A stretch of 64,000 bases of DNA from Phenylobacterium aquaticum (GTDB lineage: Bacteria; Pseudomonadota; Alphaproteobacteria; Caulobacterales; Caulobacteraceae): the NCBI GenBank assembly GCA_947378305.1, contig CANCJJ010000001.1, positions 62,001 to 126,000 of the forward strand, read 5' to 3'. Positions 61,565-64,000 of the stretch are shown here, in pieces; the first letter of the stretch is position 1; each line of letters starts with the position of its first letter. A program made the translations under genes and the position numbers. Below the pieces are notes generated by a model. That model saw nothing but the letters and a program-made list of their open reading frames with translations. It did no database searches and had not been told where the DNA came from.

Positions 61565-63457
61565 ATGAGCAAGATTATCGGTATTGACCTTGGCACCACC
61601 AATTCGTGCGTGGCCATCATGGACGGCAAGAACCCCAAGGTGATCGAAAATGCGGAAGGCGTGCGCACCACGCCCTCGGTTGTCGCCTTCCTGGAAGACG
61701 GGGAGCGCCTCATCGGTCAGCCGGCCAAGCGTCAGGCCGTGACCAACCCGACCAACACCCTCTTCGCCATCAAGCGTCTGATCGGCCGCAACTATGCCGA
61801 TCCGCTGGTGGAGAAGGACAAGGGCATGGTGCCCTATGACATCGTAAAGGGCCCGACCGGCGATGCCTGGGTCCGCGCGCAGGACAAGGATTATTCCCCC
61901 CAGCAGGTTTCGGCCTTCATCCTTCAGAAGATGAAGGAAGCCGCCGAGCAGCATCTGGGCGAAAAGGTCGACAAGGCCGTCATTACCGTTCCCGCCTATT
62001 TCAACGATGCCCAGCGTCAGGCCACCAAGGATGCGGGCAAGATTGCCGGTCTGGAAGTCCTGCGGATCATCAATGAGCCCACCGCAGCGGCCCTGGCCTA
62101 TGGTCTGGACAAGAACGACGGCAAGAAGATCGTGGTTTACGATCTCGGCGGCGGCACCTTCGACGTTTCCGTCCTGGAAATCGGCGATGGCGTCTTCGAA
62201 GTGAAGTCCACCAATGGCGACACCTTCCTCGGCGGTGAGGATTTCGACCTGCGGATCGTCGATTTCCTGGCCGAAGAGTTCAAGAAGGAAACCAGCGTTG
62301 ACCTGCGCAAGGACAAGCTGGCCCTGCAGCGCCTCAAGGAAGAGGGTGAAAAGGCCAAGAAGGAACTGTCCTTCACCGCCCAGTACGAAGTGAACCTGCC
62401 CTTCATCTCGATGAATGCCTCAGGCCCGCTTCACCTGAACATCAAGATCACCCGCTCCAAGCTGGAAAGCCTGGTTGAAGACCTGGTGGCCAAGACCATC
62501 GGCCCCTGTGATCAGGCGCTGAAGGATGCCGGTCTGAAGAAGTCCGACATTGATGAAGTCATTCTGGTCGGCGGCATGACCCGCATGCCCAAGGTGATCG
62601 AGACCGTGAAGGCCTTCTTTGGTCGCGAACCCCACACCGGCGTGAACCCGGATGAGGTCGTGGCTCTGGGTGCCGCCATTCAGGCGGGCGTGCTTCAGGG
62701 CGATGTTAAGGACGTTCTGCTCCTCGACGTCACCCCCCTGACCCTGGGCATTGAAACCCTGGGCGGCGTCTTCACACCGCTGATCGAACGCAACACCACC
62801 ATCCCGACCAAGCGGTCCCAGACCTTCTCCACGGCTGAAGACAGCCAGTCGGCGGTGACCATCCGGGTCTTCCAGGGCGAGCGCCCCATGGCCCATGACA
62901 ACAAGATGCTGGGACAGTTCGATCTGGTCGGCATTCCCCCGGCTCCCCGCGGCGTGCCTCAGGTTGAAGTCACCTTCGACATCGACGCCAATGGCATCGT
63001 CAATGTCTCGGCCCGGGACAAGGCGACCTCCAAGGAACAGTCCATCCGGATCCAGGCCAATGGCGGCCTTTCGGATGCTGACATTGAGGCCATGGTTCGG
63101 GAAGCCGAGGCCAACAAGGCCGATGACGAAAAGCGCAAGTCCCTGGTGGAGGCCCGCAATCACGGCGAGGCCCTGATCCATTCGACGGAAAAGGCCATGA
63201 CCGATCACGGCGACAAGGTCGGTCAGGCGGAGAAGGATGCCATTACGGCGGCAATCGAGGACCTGAAGTCGGCCCTTGCCGGCGAGGATGCCGAGGCCAT
63301 CACCACCAAGACCCAGACCCTGGCCCAGGCCTCCATGAAGCTTGGCGAGGCCATGTATGCCCAGCAAGAGGGCGGTGAAGGCGAAGACGGACAGGCGGGC
63401 GGCGAAGATGTCGTCGATGCCGAGTTCGAAGAAGTCTCTGACGATCACCCCAAGTAA
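61565..63457 (+). CDS. dnaK: Molecular chaperone DnaK (Hsp70)
   Basis: [53 protein letters not shown] at 61565. Confidence 0.98.
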   Translation: MSKIIGIDLGTTNSCVAIMDGKNPKVIENAEGVRTTPSVVAFLEDGERLIGQPAKRQAVTNPTNTLFAIKRLIGRNYADPLVEKDKGMVPYDIVKGPTGDAWVRAQDKDYSPQQVSAFILQKMKEAAEQHLGEKVDKAVITVPAYFNDAQRQATKDAGKIAGLEVLRIINEPTAAALAYGLDKNDGKKIVVYDLGGGTFDVSVLEIGDGVFEVKSTNGDTFLGGEDFDLRIVDFLAEEFKKETSVDLRKDKLALQRLKEEGEKAKKELSFTAQYEVNLPFISMNASGPLHLNIKITRSKLESLVEDLVAKTIGPCDQALKDAGLKKSDIDEVILVGGMTRMPKVIETVKAFFGREPHTGVNPDEVVALGAAIQAGVLQGDVKDVLLLDVTPLTLGIETLGGVFTPLIERNTTIPTKRSQTFSTAEDSQSAVTIRVFQGERPMAHDNKMLGQFDLVGIPPAPRGVPQVEVTFDIDANGIVNVSARDKATSKEQSIRIQANGGLSDADIEAMVREAEANKADDEKRKSLVEARNHGEALIHSTEKAMTDHGDKVGQAEKDAITAAIEDLKSALAGEDAEAITTKTQTLAQASMKLGEAMYAQQEGGEGEDGQAGGEDVVDAEFEEVSDDHPK

Positions 63458-63469
63458 GCTCGATACCAG

Positions 63470-63509
63470 GGTCCCGGGCAGACAGCCTCCCCTTGCTGTG
63501 TCCGGGACC
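63470..63509 (+). terminator. Intercistronic hairpin between dnaK and dnaJ (attenuator or processing site)
   Basis: GGTCCCGG...CCGGGACC inverted repeat, no strong T tract. Confidence 0.5.
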
Positions 63510-63576
63510 GTCCTTCACACTGTCCGGGCCTGAAATGTTTCGGGCCCTATCCTGATCCTTGTGAGCGCCACGACCC

Positions 63577-64000
63577 ATGCGGGACTATTACGAAATCCTC
63601 GGGGTTTCCCGTGACAGTGATGACGCCACACTGAAATCGGCTTTCCGCAAACTGGCCATGGAACACCACCCCGACCGCAATGGCGGGGCGGAAGCGTCCG
63701 AGGCGCGGTTCAAGGAAATCAACGAAGCCTATTCGGTCCTGTCAGACTCCAAGAAACGCGCCGCCTACAACCAGTTCGGCCATGCGGGCGTCAATGGTCA
63801 GCAAGGCGGCCAGAGCGGCGGCTTCGGCGACATGAATGACATTTTCGGCGACGTCTTCGGCGATGTCTTCGGCGACATGTTCGGTGGCCGCCAGCAGAGG
63901 AATGGCCCGGCGCGCGGTCAGGACCTGCGCTATGACCTCGAAATCACCCTGGAGCAGGCCTATGCCGGGGCCGAGGTCGAGGTCGTTGTGCCCGCAGCCC
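63577..64000 (+). CDS. dnaJ: Molecular chaperone DnaJ, N-terminal part, truncated by window end
   Basis: [37 protein letters not shown] (J domain, HPD), G/F region, start of substrate domain; open at 3' edge. Confidence 0.97.
   Translation, partial: MRDYYEILGVSRDSDDATLKSAFRKLAMEHHPDRNGGAEASEARFKEINEAYSVLSDSKKRAAYNQFGHAGVNGQQGGQSGGFGDMNDIFGDVFGDVFGDMFGGRQQRNGPARGQDLRYDLEITLEQAYAGAEVEVVVPAA

Noticed and set aside
63811-63900. [23 protein letters not shown] short repeat in DnaJ
   Set aside because: A Gly/Phe-rich repeat of this kind is normal for the DnaJ G/F region.
1-64000. Search for CRISPR arrays, integrases/transposases, toxin-antitoxin pairs, restriction or other defence genes, and BGC core enzymes
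   Set aside because: None recognised in the ORF translations or by eye; a profile search would be needed to exclude divergent examples.

Overview
This 64 kb window is dense, high-GC alphaproteobacterial core chromosome. Product content and gene order look Caulobacterales-like; that placement is inference, as no database search was run. It is almost entirely housekeeping: pepA (3' end), kdsB, pheA, SRP RNA, dnaX, recR, rmuC, def, fmt, truA, dapE, dapD, argB, engB-yidC-rnpA-rpmH, an RND efflux operon, purA, rpoH, rluD, phoD, hisI, folE, cysS, yidD, thrS, phaR/phaA/phaB, gloB, pyrF, rsmB, rpe, purH, dnaK and the dnaJ 5' end. I see no CRISPR array, prophage, IS element, integrase, toxin-antitoxin pair or recognisable defence island, and no convincing undescribed system. 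The best leads for a second look are: (1) a composite block of dispersed palindromes at 23.19-23.35 kb with related copies near 9.4 and 33.9 kb; (2) the missing ybaB/ebfC between dnaX and recR, where an opposite-strand 54-aa ORF with a strong SD is found instead; (3) a translationally coupled tetR-hydrolase-oxidoreductase operon with a clean dyad just upstream of tetR; (4) a 21-bp dyad in the RND operon promoter region; (5) sigma32-like promoters at dnaK and possibly rpoH; (6) three convergent gene pairs sharing one palindromic CTAG stop. Coordinates are read by eye from the sequence and the supplied ORF track; start codons are best guesses.
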